Below are positions 1-11,644 of a DNA stretch of 64,000 nucleotides, in pieces. Source of the DNA: Pseudomonas sp. LS44. GTDB taxonomy: Bacteria > Pseudomonadota > Gammaproteobacteria > Pseudomonadales > Pseudomonadaceae. The translations under genes and the position numbers were made by a program. The notes under the pieces were generated by a model. It was not told where the DNA came from and searched no databases. It worked only from the letters and a program-made list of their open reading frames with translations. The DNA lies in NCBI RefSeq assembly GCF_024730785.1, contig NZ_CP102830.1, positions 3,038,001-3,102,000 of the forward strand, written 5' to 3'. Numbering within the stretch: the first letter of the stretch is position 1; every line of letters begins with the position of its first letter.

Positions 1-203
1 CGCGCGCCCAGCACGCGCGCCTCAACTTCCTCGCCGGGCAAGGCGCCAGACACGAACCAGCTGCGGCCATCGACGAAACCGACCCCGCGACCATCGTTGG
101 CCAGGCGTTCGATTCTCAAACGCTGCTTCTTGCCCGTCGGCACCGCCGGTGCGCGGCTACCACCAGTCGGCTGGAAACGCAGGCCTGCGTTACGCTTGGC
201 CAT
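1..203 (-). CDS. rlmD: 23S rRNA (uracil-C5)-methyltransferase RlmD, N-terminal part
   Basis: Only the first 67 codons lie in the window; the gene runs off the left edge. The N-terminus [19 protein letters not shown], followed by a basic stretch and a TRAM-like segment ending at the edge ([20 protein letters not shown]), matches what I remember of Pseudomonas RlmD (RumA), which methylates U1939 of 23S rRNA with SAM and carries an iron-sulfur cluster. The catalytic SPOUT-unrelated methyltransferase domain is outside the window. The start is the ATG 2 bp beyond the cysM stop, so the two genes are probably co-transcribed. Assignment rests on the N-terminus only. Confidence 0.8.
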   Translation of the reverse strand, partial: MAKRNAGLRFQPTGGSRAPAVPTGKKQRLRIERLANDGRGVGFVDGRSWFVSGALPGEEVEARVLGA

Positions 204-205
204 GA

Positions 206-1108
206 TCAGTTGGGGGTGTCATAGATGCCGGTCGACAGGTAGCGGTCGCCCCGGTCGCAAATGATCGCCACGATCACCGCATTCTCCACTTCGCGCGACA
301 GGCGCAGCGCCGCCGCCACCGCCCCGCCCGAGGACACACCGCAGAAGATGCCCTCCTCGCGGGCCAACCGACGCATCACGTCCTCGGCCTCGCTCTGCTG
401 CATGTCGACGATGCGGTCGACGCGCTCGGCTTGATAGATCTTCGGCAGGTATTCCTCCGGCCAGCGGCGGATACCGGGAATCGACGAACCTTCCATTGGC
501 TGCAGGCCGACGATCTCGATCGCCGGATTCTGCTCCTTTAAGTACTGCGAGCAGCCCATGATGGTGCCAGTGGTGCCCATCGAGCTGATGAAATGGGTGA
601 TGCTGCCGCCGGTCTGGCGCCAGATTTCCGGGCCGGTGCCGTTGTAATGCGCGAGCGGGTTGTCGCCGTTGGCGAACTGGTCGAGGACGATGCCGCGACC
701 GCCGCGCTGCAGGCTCTCCGCCAGGTCGCGGGCACCTTCCATGCCCTCTTCCTTGCTGACCAGGACCAGCTCGGCACCATAGGCGGTCATCGCCGCCTTG
801 CGCTCTTCGGTCATGTTGTCCGGCATGATCAGGATCATCTTGTAACCCTTGATCGCCGCCACCATCGCCAGGGCGATACCGGTGTTGCCCGAGGTCGCTT
901 CGATCAGCGTGTCGCCGGGCTTGACCGCACCGCTCAGCTCGGCGCGGGTGATCATCGACAGCGCCGGGCGATCCTTCACCGAACCGGCCGGGTTGTTGCC
1001 CTCGAGCTTCACCAACAAGGAATTGCTGGTCGCGCCGGGCAGACGCTGCAGGCGGACCAGCGGAGTGTTGCCGACGCAATCGGCGATAGTGGGGTACTGC
1101 TGGGTCAT
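206..1108 (-). CDS. cysM: Cysteine synthase B
   Basis: O-acetylserine sulfhydrylase B, a cytoplasmic PLP enzyme making cysteine from O-acetylserine and (thio)sulfide. The 300-residue length is right for CysM. The PLP lysine is K45 in [11 protein letters not shown], and the phosphate-binding loop [12 protein letters not shown] follows. A longer reading frame exists upstream, but the ATG giving [18 protein letters not shown] is the family start, and the upstream extension shows no conservation I recognise. The gene lies divergent to gacS and 2 bp upstream of rlmD, an arrangement I recall from other Pseudomonas genomes. Confidence 0.95.
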   Translation of the reverse strand: MTQQYPTIADCVGNTPLVRLQRLPGATSNSLLVKLEGNNPAGSVKDRPALSMITRAELSGAVKPGDTLIEATSGNTGIALAMVAAIKGYKMILIMPDNMTEERKAAMTAYGAELVLVSKEEGMEGARDLAESLQRGGRGIVLDQFANGDNPLAHYNGTGPEIWRQTGGSITHFISSMGTTGTIMGCSQYLKEQNPAIEIVGLQPMEGSSIPGIRRWPEEYLPKIYQAERVDRIVDMQQSEAEDVMRRLAREEGIFCGVSSGGAVAAALRLSREVENAVIVAIICDRGDRYLSTGIYDTPN

Positions 1109-1328
1109 GATCTTGTTCGCAAGACAGGCGACGGGGCTGCCTATGATAGCGACAAAGCGCCGCTGGCCATATCGCCGAGAGCGTTTCAACTTATGCCATG
1201 CCGACATATATAAGCGGCAGATGCCCATCTGCGCCGAGCCCCCCCTTATCGGGTATTCGGCCAAACCAGCGCAAGATTCCCATCCAACGAATCGCTACAC
1301 TGCCGAAAAACCATAAGGAAGCGCCGGC

Positions 1329-4072
<2,744 letters not shown>

Positions 4073-4076
<4 letters not shown>

Positions 4077-4220
4077 CAGACCGTTGAAAAACGTAGCGAG
4101 CGAAGGCTAGACAAGGCGGAGTTAGGCGAAAAAGCGCAGTTTACGAGTGGTAAATGAGCATTTTGAGCCTGATTTCAACGCGGGATAGCCGAGCGCAGTA
4201 GTTTTTCAACGGCCTGCTAG
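4073..4220. repeat. MITE-like 148-bp element with terminal inverted repeats
   Basis: The ends are near-perfect inverted repeats: CTAGCAGACCGTTGAAAAAC on the left and the complement of GTTTTTCAACGGCCTGCTAG on the right, differing at one base over 20. The interior has partly complementary GTAGCGAGCG / CGAGCGCAGTA arms and no coding capacity. Elements with a GGCCTGTTGAAAAA-like end are, from memory, scattered through Pseudomonas genomes as non-autonomous repeats. The left end supplies the TAG stop of gacS, so the insertion sits flush with the gene end. I saw no second copy in the window. It may act as a terminator or an mRNA-stabilising hairpin. Confidence 0.7.
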
Positions 4221-4356
4221 AGCATTTTCCGGTCGATATGAGGCGGCGGCGCCAGGACCGCTGGGCCGCCGGATCGCCGGGCCGTCGCAAAGTCGGCCAA
4301 GCGGCGAAGGCGTAGTAAGATGCGCAGCTTATTGATTGCCGCCGAGCTCCGCCGCC

Positions 4357-4794
4357 ATGGCCGAACATGATTTCCGCTACAACCTGCTCAACCCGCAACA
4401 TACCCTGACCGAATGTCGCGCTCTGGTGCCGGGGCGTTACCAAGTCACTGGCAACGGTGGTTCGGTGCAAAGCGGCGACATTCTGTTGGTCACGCTCAAG
4501 GGCAGCCGCGACCTGTGCATGCGCCTGACGGTGGAAAAGGTCCGCCATCTGATCAATCCGCCCGGCCAGTGGGTCGCAGTCGCGCAGGGGCCGGTTTTCC
4601 GCGAACTGGCTATCCTCACCTGGCAAGTGCGCTGCGATGGCTGCGACACGCCACTGGACTTCGAATTTGCCGTCGACTCCAGCCTGGGCAAATCCGCCCA
4701 AGCCCCAGCCGCCGAAGCGCGCATCCAAGAACTGCACTGGCAGAACCGCGACGGCCGCCACCTGTGCCCGCGCTGCCAGAAGGAGACCACATGA
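4357..4794 (+). CDS. Hypothetical protein with paired CxxC zinc-binding motif
   Basis: A 145-residue soluble protein with no signal peptide. Two cysteine pairs, C93-x2-C96 (CDGC) and C137-x2-C140 (CPRC), could hold one zinc ion in a split ribbon. I do not recognise a named family. A TTG seven codons upstream is possible, but the ATG giving MAEHDFRYNL is the more natural start. The stop overlaps the start of the downstream META-domain lipoprotein gene (ATGA), so the two are translationally coupled and probably work in the same process, which is unknown. Homologues beside gacS in other pseudomonads are expected. Confidence 0.75.
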   Translation: MAEHDFRYNLLNPQHTLTECRALVPGRYQVTGNGGSVQSGDILLVTLKGSRDLCMRLTVEKVRHLINPPGQWVAVAQGPVFRELAILTWQVRCDGCDTPLDFEFAVDSSLGKSAQAPAAEARIQELHWQNRDGRHLCPRCQKETT

Positions 4795-5195
4795 ACCGCA
4801 CTCTGGCGCTCGGTATTCTTAGCATCGGCCTACTGGGCTGCGCGGCGACCCCGCCAGCTCTGGAGCAACAAACTACCTATCAGGTGGAATGGCTGGGTAA
4901 ACGCCCGTTGATCGACCGCAGCCACCTGACCCTCACACTGGATAAGGATGGCCGCGCCTACGGCAACGCAGGCTGCAACCACTGGTTCGCCACCTACCAT
5001 CTGGACGGCGACCGACTCAGCTTCGATCAGGCCGGCAGTACCCGCAAGATGTGCGCGCCGGCGTTGATGGAACAGGAGCAGCGCTTTCTCGAGATGCTCG
5101 CCACCATCCAGCGCTGGGACTATTCGGAAAGCCAAGGCCTGCGCCTGTGGCCGGCGCAAGGCGACGCCATGCGCCTGTGGCCGGGTCAAGACTGA
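4791..5195 (+). CDS. META-domain (HslJ-like) lipoprotein
   Basis: A 134-residue precursor. The first 17 residues form a lipoprotein signal with lipobox GLLGC17, predicting an outer-membrane-anchored or periplasmic lipoprotein. The mature part carries the META/HslJ pattern: Y/FGNAGCNHWFATY, then a KMCAPALMEQEQRFLEML stretch in which the two cysteines probably pair. HslJ-type proteins are heat-inducible and linked to novobiocin tolerance in E. coli; the molecular role is unknown. The ATG overlaps the upstream stop by 4 bp. Confidence 0.85.
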   Translation: MNRTLALGILSIGLLGCAATPPALEQQTTYQVEWLGKRPLIDRSHLTLTLDKDGRAYGNAGCNHWFATYHLDGDRLSFDQAGSTRKMCAPALMEQEQRFLEMLATIQRWDYSESQGLRLWPAQGDAMRLWPGQD

Positions 5196-5204
5196 GCACG
5201 TGCC

Positions 5205-6260
5205 CTAGCGCGCGAACAGCTCCAGCTGTTCGCTGACGCCACGCAGATCGACCAGCCGCACGCCGACCCCCAGCAAACGCACCGGTTTGCCGCCCCGGGC
5301 AAAAGCCGTGCTCAGCAACTGCCGGTAGCTGTCCAGGTCGCGGGCGGCGCCAGCCTGCTCGAGCGTGGTCTGGCTAAAGTCGTGGAATTTGATCTTTACG
5401 AAAGGTTTATCCGCCCGATAGCTGCTGTCCAGCCGGGCCACACGCCCACCCAGCTCCTCCAACAATCCAGGCAGATGTGCCAAGCAGGCCTCGAGATCGG
5501 GTAAATCCTGGTCGTAAGTGGTTTCCACGCTGACCGACTGGCGCCGGCTATCGACCTGCACATGGCGCTCGTCGATGCCGCGCGACAGATTCCACAGCCG
5601 CTCGCCGAAACTGCCGAACTCACGAGCCAGCGCCAGCTTGTTCCACTCGCGCAGGTCCAGACAGGAATGAATGCCTAGGCGCCCCAGCTTGTCGGCGGTC
5701 ACCTTGCCCACCCCGTGCAGCTTGCTTACCGGCAGCGCCGCCACGAACTCCTCGACCTGATCGGGGGTAATCACGAACAGCCCGTTGGGCTTCTTCCAAT
5801 CACTGGCAATCTTCGCCAGAAACTTGCTCGGCGCCACGCCAGCGGACACGGTGATGTGCAACTGCAGCGCCACGCGGCGGCGGATATCCTGGGCGATACG
5901 CGTGGCGCTGCCAGCGAAATGCGGGCTGTCCGTGACATCCAGATAGGCTTCGTCGAGCGACAGCGGCTCGATCAGATCGGTGTACTCGCGGAAAATCCCA
6001 TGGATCTCGCGGGACACCTCCTTATAGATCTCCATCCGTGGGCGCACGATCAACAGGTCCGGACACAGCTTGAGTGCCTGGCCCGACGGCATCGCCGAGC
6101 GCACGCCATAAGCGCGGGCCTCATAGTTGCAGGTCGCGATCACCCCCCGCCGATCCGCCGCCCCGCCGACCGCCATTGGCCTATTGGCCAGGCGCGGATC
6201 GTCACGCATCTCGATGGCGGCGTAAAAACAATCGGCGTCGATGTGGATGATCTTGCGCAT
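5205..6260 (-). CDS. dinB: DNA polymerase IV (Y family)
   Basis: Error-prone translesion polymerase. At 351 residues it has the usual DinB length. Catalytic carboxylates are D8 (HIDADCFYA), D103 and E104 (SLDEAYLD); Y13 is the steric gate after F12. The helix-hairpin-helix thumb (LHGVGKVTADKLGRLGI) and the little-finger domain follow. The very C-terminus (LVDLRGVSEQLELF) contains a QLELF beta-clamp-binding peptide. I found no good CTG-N10-CAG LexA site directly upstream, so SOS control is not evident here. It is convergent with the META lipoprotein gene. Confidence 0.95.
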   Translation of the reverse strand: MRKIIHIDADCFYAAIEMRDDPRLANRPMAVGGAADRRGVIATCNYEARAYGVRSAMPSGQALKLCPDLLIVRPRMEIYKEVSREIHGIFREYTDLIEPLSLDEAYLDVTDSPHFAGSATRIAQDIRRRVALQLHITVSAGVAPSKFLAKIASDWKKPNGLFVITPDQVEEFVAALPVSKLHGVGKVTADKLGRLGIHSCLDLREWNKLALAREFGSFGERLWNLSRGIDERHVQVDSRRQSVSVETTYDQDLPDLEACLAHLPGLLEELGGRVARLDSSYRADKPFVKIKFHDFSQTTLEQAGAARDLDSYRQLLSTAFARGGKPVRLLGVGVRLVDLRGVSEQLELFAR

Positions 6261-6469
6261 GCAACCCTGTTTACAGGCTATGAGAACCAGTGCGCTCCGC
6301 CGGCCAAGCGGATACCCGCATTTACGACCGGGTCGAGCCGGCGAGCGAGTTGCCGGCCATTTAATTTAAATAACCTGCAAAGCCCCGCGCAGCATGGCCT
6401 GGAGTACCCAAGAGTACCATCCGAACAGCGCTAAATGCCTGAGCGAAAACAGTTTTTCAAAATCCCTGG

Positions 6470-6497
6470 TTGACACAAGCTTCTTCGGCTGTAGAAT
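6470..6497 (+). promoter_or_regulatory. sigma70 promoter of the first tRNA-fMet
   Basis: Consensus -35 TTGACA at 6470-6475 and -10 TAGAAT at 6492-6497, with a 16-bp spacer. The -10 ends 6 bp before the mature tRNA and the short gap is GC-rich (GTGCGG), as in a stringently controlled tRNA promoter discriminator. Confidence 0.85.
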
Positions 6498-6503
6498 GTG
6501 CGG

Positions 6504-6580
<77 letters not shown>

Positions 6581-6589
6581 TTTCACAAG

Positions 6590-6616
6590 AAGGCCACTCA
6601 AACGAGTGGCCTTTTT
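6590..6616 (+). terminator. Rho-independent terminator after tRNA-fMet copy 1
   Basis: Perfect 10-bp stem AAGGCCACTC / GAGTGGCCTT with a 4-base loop, followed by a T run. It separates the two tRNA genes, so each is its own transcription unit. Confidence 0.9.
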
Positions 6617-6672
6617 GTTTTCTGCCATTTTTGTTTTATCGCTAAGCCTTTGATCCAAAAAGCAAATAGCGG

Positions 6673-6700
6673 TTGACAGGACCGCGCTCAGGTGTAGAAT
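6673..6700 (+). promoter_or_regulatory. sigma70 promoter of the second tRNA-fMet
   Basis: TTGACA at 6673-6678 and TAGAAT at 6695-6700 with a 16-bp spacer. This is the same architecture as the first copy, though the spacer sequence differs. Confidence 0.85.
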
Positions 6701-6706
6701 TGGCGG

Positions 6707-6783
<77 letters not shown>

Positions 6784-6792
6784 ATTCAAGCA

Positions 6793-6827
6793 AAGGCCTC
6801 GATTGTCACTGGCAATCGGGGCCTTCT
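6793..6827 (+). terminator. Rho-independent terminator after tRNA-fMet copy 2
   Basis: Stem AAGGCCTCGATTG / CAATCGGGGCCTT (one G:T pair) with a 7-base loop and a short T/C-rich tail. Confidence 0.75.
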
Positions 6828-7029
6828 GCTATCTGGCATTTGGAAAACCCCGCGCGCCGCGTTCTGCGGTAGCTGACCCAGGCCACCCGTGCCCGCCCTC
6901 TACACTGCCAGACATGATTACCTCGCTCAGCCGCAGATCGGATCGACGAGCACAGTTTTATTTGCATCTCGCTATTGGTAACTGGATGTTTCGCCCCCAC
7001 TCTGTGGCGCACCATCACTGAGGTTATTT

Positions 7030-9669
7030 ATGCGCGCTCCGCCCTCCCCGCCTCACGCCGCTCCCGCCTCCCCTGTTCATCCCACACGGCTACGCTGGTT
7101 CGAGCGCATCAGCACTTACCGTCAACCCATCGGCCTAGCCGTCACGCTGCTGCTCTTCGTGATGGCGCTGATCGCTTGCCGACATCTGCTCGACGAACTC
7201 GATCCCGATGCGTTACGTGAGTCATTGCTAAACATCCCAGCACGCGCGCTGATCGGGGCGCTGCTGGCAACCATTGTTGGCTTCCTGATTCTGCTCGGGT
7301 ACGAGTGGTCGGCGAGTCGCTACGCAGATGTCCAGTTGCCAGTGGGCGCGCTGGCGTTCGGTGGTTTCAACGCATTCGCAATCGGCAATGCGGTGGGTTT
7401 GTCGTGGCTGTCCGGCGGCTCGGTGCGTTATCGCCTGTATGCCCGGCATGGCTTGGGCGCCGGCGACGTAACGCGAATGACGCTGTTCGCCAGTCTGTCG
7501 CTGGGCTGCGCGCTACCGCTGTTGGCGGCGCTGGCGACGCTCAGCGATTTATCTGATGCAGCCAACGCGCTGCACCTATCCCGCCCGCTGTTGGCCGCCA
7601 CCGCCGGGGCGGTGGTGATTCTCTATATCGCGCTGGCGTGGGTGATCTGGCGCCATCGACTTGCCGAACAACCGATGGCGAAAAACCTGATGGTGGCTTT
7701 CGGCCGCCACAGCTTTCGCCTCCCTGGCTGGAAACTCACCACCCTGCAGCTGCTGATCACCGCCCTGGACGTCGCCGCCGCGGCCACCGTGCTCTACCTA
7801 CTGCTGCCGACCGCGCCGGCATTTGGCGTGTTCATGCTGATCTATCTACTGGCATTGGCGGCTGGCGAGCTCAGTCATGTGCCCGGCGGCGTCGGGGTGT
7901 TCGAGGCGATCATCCTCGCCGCGTTCGGTTCGCAGATTGGCGCTGCGCCCCTCGCCGCCGCCTTGCTGTTGTATCGACTGATCTACGTGCTGGCGCCGAT
8001 GCTGCTGGCATGTCTGTTACTCCTGCTGGTCGAGGCGCGACGCTTCATGGCGGCGCCGCTCCGTGTGGCGTCTGGCTTGGGCGCCCCCGTGCTGTCGTTG
8101 CTGGTATTCCTCTCCGGCATGGTGCTGCTGTTTTCCGGTGCCACGCCTTCGATCGATACGCGCCTCGAACACATCGGCTTCCTGATTCCGCATCGCTTGA
8201 TCGATGCCTCGCACCTTGGCGCTAGCCTGATCGGCGTGCTCTGCCTGTTACTCGCCCAAGGCCTGCGCCGGCGCCTTTCTGCCGCCTGGGCGCTGACGCT
8301 GATTCTGCTGTTGGTGGGCGCCCTGCTGTCGCTGCTGAAAGGCTTCGATTGGGAAGAAGCCAGCCTGCTGACACTCACCGCCTCACTGCTAGCGCTGTTC
8401 CGCGGCTCGTTCTACCGGCCTAGCCGCTTGCTGGAACTGCCCTTCTCCTGGCTGTACGTAGGCGCCAGTCTCTGCGTGTTGGCCGCATCGGTATGGCTGC
8501 TGCTGTTCGCCTATCAGGATGTGCCGTACAACCATGAACTGTGGTGGCAGTTCGCTTTGGATGCCGACGCACCGCGCGCCTTGCGCGCCGCATTGGGCAG
8601 CGCCGTGCTGTTGGCGGTGCTGGCGCTGACCTGGCTGCTGCGCGCCGCGCCTCCCACCATCGCCGTCCCGAACTGCGAACAACTGGCGCGCGCTGCCAGC
8701 ATCCTCAAAGCTTCCGATCAGCCGGGCGGCGGCCTGGCGCTCACCGGCGACAAGGCCCTGCTATTTCATCGTGGCGAGCAAGGCGAAGATGCCTTTCTCA
8801 TGTACGCGCGCCGCGGGCGCAGCATGATTGCGCTGTACGATCCGATCGGCCCGGCCTTGCAGCGCGCCGAACTGATCTGGCAGTTCCGTGATCTGTGCGA
8901 CCTGCATCATGCCCGCCCGGTGTTCTACCAGGTGCGCGCGGAGAACCTGCCGTTCTACATGGACATCGGCCTCAGCGCTGTGAAGCTCGGTGAGGAAGCC
9001 CGCGTCGACCTCAAGCGCTTCGACCTGGAAGCCAAGGGCAAGGAGATGAAAGACCTGCGCTACACTTGGAACCGTGGCCAGCGCGACGGTTTGGCGCTGG
9101 AAATCCACGCCGCCGGCCAAGCGCCGCTAGACGAACTGCAAGCCATCTCGGACGCCTGGCTGACCGGCAAAAACGTTCGCGAGAAAGGCTTTTCCCTGGG
9201 TCGTTTCAACCCCGACTACCTGCAGCACTTCCGCATCGCCGTAGTGCGCTTCGAGGGACGTGCCGTGGCGTTCGCCAATTTGCTGGAGACTGACAGCCTG
9301 GAGCTCGCCAGCCTCGACCTGATGCGCGCGCACCCTGAGGCGCCGAAACTGACCATGGAATTTCTCATGCTCGGCCTGATTCTAAACTTCAAGACGCAAG
9401 GCTATGCGCGTTTCAGCCTGGGCATGGTGCCGCTCTCCGGCCTGCAACCACGGCGCGGCGCACCGCTGACCCAGCGTCTTGGCTCATTGGTGTTCCGCCG
9501 CGGCGAGCAGCTCTACAATTTCCAGGGCCTGCGCCGCTTCAAGGACAAGTTCCAGCCGACCTGGGAACCGCGCTACATGACCGTTCCCGCCGGGCTTGAT
9601 CCACTGGTGGCGCTGGCCGACACCGCCGCGTTGATCGCCGGCGGCCTGACTGGCCTGGTCAAACGCTGA
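7030..9669 (+). CDS. mprF: MprF-type bifunctional aminoacyl-phosphatidylglycerol synthase/flippase
   Basis: An 879-residue inner-membrane protein with an N-terminal multi-helix flippase region (about 14 hydrophobic segments from residue 35 to about 540) and a C-terminal cytoplasmic GNAT-like DUF2156 domain that transfers an amino acid from aminoacyl-tRNA to phosphatidylglycerol. The C-terminal part has the family signatures LTGDKALLFHRG, MYARRGRSMIALYDPIG, KGFSLGRFNP and RFSLGMVPLSGL. In P. aeruginosa the homologue makes alanyl-PG (established knowledge), which lowers membrane charge and raises tolerance to cationic peptides; the amino acid used here is inferred. The downstream acvB-like gene starts 7 bp after the stop, the same synthase/hydrolase pairing. 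Confidence 0.93.
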   Translation: MRAPPSPPHAAPASPVHPTRLRWFERISTYRQPIGLAVTLLLFVMALIACRHLLDELDPDALRESLLNIPARALIGALLATIVGFLILLGYEWSASRYADVQLPVGALAFGGFNAFAIGNAVGLSWLSGGSVRYRLYARHGLGAGDVTRMTLFASLSLGCALPLLAALATLSDLSDAANALHLSRPLLAATAGAVVILYIALAWVIWRHRLAEQPMAKNLMVAFGRHSFRLPGWKLTTLQLLITALDVAAAATVLYLLLPTAPAFGVFMLIYLLALAAGELSHVPGGVGVFEAIILAAFGSQIGAAPLAAALLLYRLIYVLAPMLLACLLLLLVEARRFMAAPLRVASGLGAPVLSLLVFLSGMVLLFSGATPSIDTRLEHIGFLIPHRLIDASHLGASLIGVLCLLLAQGLRRRLSAAWALTLILLLVGALLSLLKGFDWEEASLLTLTASLLALFRGSFYRPSRLLELPFSWLYVGASLCVLAASVWLLLFAYQDVPYNHELWWQFALDADAPRALRAALGSAVLLAVLALTWLLRAAPPTIAVPNCEQLARAASILKASDQPGGGLALTGDKALLFHRGEQGEDAFLMYARRGRSMIALYDPIGPALQRAELIWQFRDLCDLHHARPVFYQVRAENLPFYMDIGLSAVKLGEEARVDLKRFDLEAKGKEMKDLRYTWNRGQRDGLALEIHAAGQAPLDELQAISDAWLTGKNVREKGFSLGRFNPDYLQHFRIAVVRFEGRAVAFANLLETDSLELASLDLMRAHPEAPKLTMEFLMLGLILNFKTQGYARFSLGMVPLSGLQPRRGAPLTQRLGSLVFRRGEQLYNFQGLRRFKDKFQPTWEPRYMTVPAGLDPLVALADTAALIAGGLTGLVKR

Positions 9670-9676
9670 GGCTCCC

Positions 9677-10981
9677 ATGCTCAAACACAATTGGCGACAT
9701 CTGCTGGTTATCCTCATCGTGCTTATCCTGGGCGCCGCCCTACTGCTCTGGAGCCGCCCGACCACCCACGCACGGATCGCCCAGCAAAAATTGCCCGACG
9801 GCAGCACGGCGACTCTCGCCACGCCGGCCAACGCACCGAAGACCCGAGTGCTCCTGGCGGTGAATGGTGCGCAACAGCTGAGCGATGTCGAACTGCTCGC
9901 GCTGGCCGAACGCGGCAATGCGCGTCTATTGCAGATCGAGTTGCCGGCCAACGATTGCCCTGCACAACAGCACCGTCTGCAAGCCGCCAGCCGCGTGCTG
10001 GGCGGCGCGCCGCAGTTAATTGCCGGGATCGGCCCGGGCGCGGCATTCGCCTGGCGCTGGCTCGCCGGCCAGACCAGCGACCAGGCAAACGCCCTGTCCA
10101 TCGACTTCGACCTGCAACACCCCGATTGCCCCACGGCGCTGCCGCAGCAAGCCGCGCACGGCCACTGGAGCATCGCCTGGAACGACAACCCCGACGCCGC
10201 CAGCGCCGCCTTCGCCCGCAATCAGAACAACGCCAGCACCCGCATCAGCGATTACGACACGACGCTGCCGCAGCTGCTTGCCCAGCAGTCGCAGGCCTTA
10301 CTGCAAGGCGCAGGCGAGGCTCTACCGGTGATCGAGGTGCCGGCCAACAAACCGGTGGAAACCGTCACCCTGTTCTATTCCGGCGATGGTGGCTGGCGCG
10401 ATCTGGATCGCGGTGTGGCAGAACAAATGGCCCAGCGGGGCTACTCGGTGGTGGGCATCGATGCGCTGCGTTACTTCTGGCAGCACAAAAGCCCCGTTCA
10501 AGGCGCCGCCGATATCAGCCAGCTGATGAAAACCTACCGCGAACAGTGGGGCGCCAAGCGCTTCGTGCTGGCCGGTTATTCGTTCGGCGCCGATGTACTG
10601 CCGGCGTTCTACAACCAACTGCCGGCCGCCGATCAGCAGCAAGTAGACGCCCTTCTGCTGCTCGCCCTGGCGCGCAGCGGCAGCTTTGAGATCGAAGTGC
10701 AGGGCTGGCTCGGCAAGGCCGGCCAAGAGGCCAGTACCGGGCCAGAACTGAACAAACTACCGACCGCCAAAGTGCTGTGCGTATACGGTGCGAAGGAAGC
10801 CGAGGAAAGCGGCTGCACGCAGCCGGACGCGGAGGGCGAACGCTTGCAGCTGCCCGGCGGCCACCACTTCGACGAGAACTACCCAGCCCTTGCTGAACGC
10901 CTGCTACAAGCCGTACGGCAACGCCAAGGCGACTCTACCCCCGCTCAGGTCAACCAGGAAAACTCCGGCGTCAGCGGTTAA
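9677..10981 (+). CDS. AcvB/VirJ-family protein, probable periplasmic alanyl-PG hydrolase
   Basis: A 434-residue protein with an N-terminal membrane helix (about residues 8-24), two alpha/beta-hydrolase-like halves and a VirJ/AcvB signature region: YSGDGGWRDLD, VVGIDALRYFW, LAGYSFGADVLPAFYNQLP. The serine in GYSFG is the expected nucleophile. In P. aeruginosa the gene after mprF (PA0919, from memory) removes alanine from alanyl-PG in the periplasm, so this pair sets the level of the modified lipid. The start is the first ATG after a GGCTCCC gap; the operon with mprF is strongly implied by the 7-bp spacing. Confidence 0.85.
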   Translation: MLKHNWRHLLVILIVLILGAALLLWSRPTTHARIAQQKLPDGSTATLATPANAPKTRVLLAVNGAQQLSDVELLALAERGNARLLQIELPANDCPAQQHRLQAASRVLGGAPQLIAGIGPGAAFAWRWLAGQTSDQANALSIDFDLQHPDCPTALPQQAAHGHWSIAWNDNPDAASAAFARNQNNASTRISDYDTTLPQLLAQQSQALLQGAGEALPVIEVPANKPVETVTLFYSGDGGWRDLDRGVAEQMAQRGYSVVGIDALRYFWQHKSPVQGAADISQLMKTYREQWGAKRFVLAGYSFGADVLPAFYNQLPAADQQQVDALLLLALARSGSFEIEVQGWLGKAGQEASTGPELNKLPTAKVLCVYGAKEAEESGCTQPDAEGERLQLPGGHHFDENYPALAERLLQAVRQRQGDSTPAQVNQENSGVSG

Positions 10982-11026
10982 GCTCGGCAAGTACCCGCCC
11001 GATAGAGCGGAAATAAAGGAGCCGTG

Positions 11027-11575
11027 ATGAGCTGGAAAAATACCTCCTCCCGCTATGGGAGCCTGTCCATCGCCCTGCACTGGCTGATGCTCGTGCTGAT
11101 CGCCGGCGTGTATGCCTGCATCGAACTGAAGGGCAACTTCCCCAAAGGCAGCGAAACCCGCGAGCTGCTCAAGCAATGGCACTTCATGCTCGGCTTGAGC
11201 GTTTTTGCGTTGGTCTGGCTGCGCTTGTTCGCACGCCTGATCGCGCCCAACCCCCGCATCGAACCGGCCTTGCCAGGCTGGCAGAATGGCCTGGCAACAG
11301 TCATGCATCTGGCCCTGTACGCCCTGATGATCGGCGCACCGCTGGCCGGCTGGCTGATCCTCAGTGCCGCCGCCAAGCCCATCCCCTTCTTCGGCCTGCA
11401 ATTGCCGGCCCTGATCGGCAAGAATCCGCCGTTGGCCGAGCAGATCAAGGAGCTGCATGAACTGGCCGGCACCATCGGCTACTGGCTGATCGGCCTGCAC
11501 GCCGCAGCCGGGCTGTTCCACCACTTCATCAGCCGTGACAACACGCTCACCCGCATGCTGCCCAAGCGCAGCTGA
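11027..11575 (+). CDS. Cytochrome b561
   Basis: A 182-residue integral membrane di-heme protein with four hydrophobic segments. Heme-ligand histidines are visible in ALHWLMLVLI, KQWHFMLGL, VMHLALYALM and GLHAAAGLFHHF. It belongs to the prokaryotic b561 family (YodB/CybB type), moving electrons between quinol and periplasmic or superoxide partners. A GTG lies one codon upstream, but the ATG at 11027 sits 5 bp after GGAG and is preferred. It lies 45 bp after the acvB-like gene and could be read through from mprF. Confidence 0.9.
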   Translation: MSWKNTSSRYGSLSIALHWLMLVLIAGVYACIELKGNFPKGSETRELLKQWHFMLGLSVFALVWLRLFARLIAPNPRIEPALPGWQNGLATVMHLALYALMIGAPLAGWLILSAAAKPIPFFGLQLPALIGKNPPLAEQIKELHELAGTIGYWLIGLHAAAGLFHHFISRDNTLTRMLPKRS

Positions 11576-11594
11576 GCCTTCCGCAGAAAAGAAA

Positions 11595-11625
11595 ACGGCG
11601 CGAATTCCGTGTGGAATCGCGCCGT
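11595..11625 (-). terminator. Terminator of kup
   Basis: Stem ACGGCGCGATTCC / GGAATTCGCGCCGT on the minus strand (one bulged base), followed by TTTTCTTTT. It lies 20 bp after the kup stop and is convergent with cytochrome b561; on the plus strand the T tract is missing. Confidence 0.8.
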
Positions 11626-11644
11626 GGACTGACTGCTTCGAAAA

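Noticed and set aside
1225..1235. C7 run upstream of gacS as a phase-variation switch
   Set aside because: Too short and about 95 bp before the start; no promoter element depends on it.
6261..6300. CTGTTTACAG palindrome upstream of dinB as a LexA site
   Set aside because: The CTG and CAG are only 4 bp apart, not 10; no valid SOS box.
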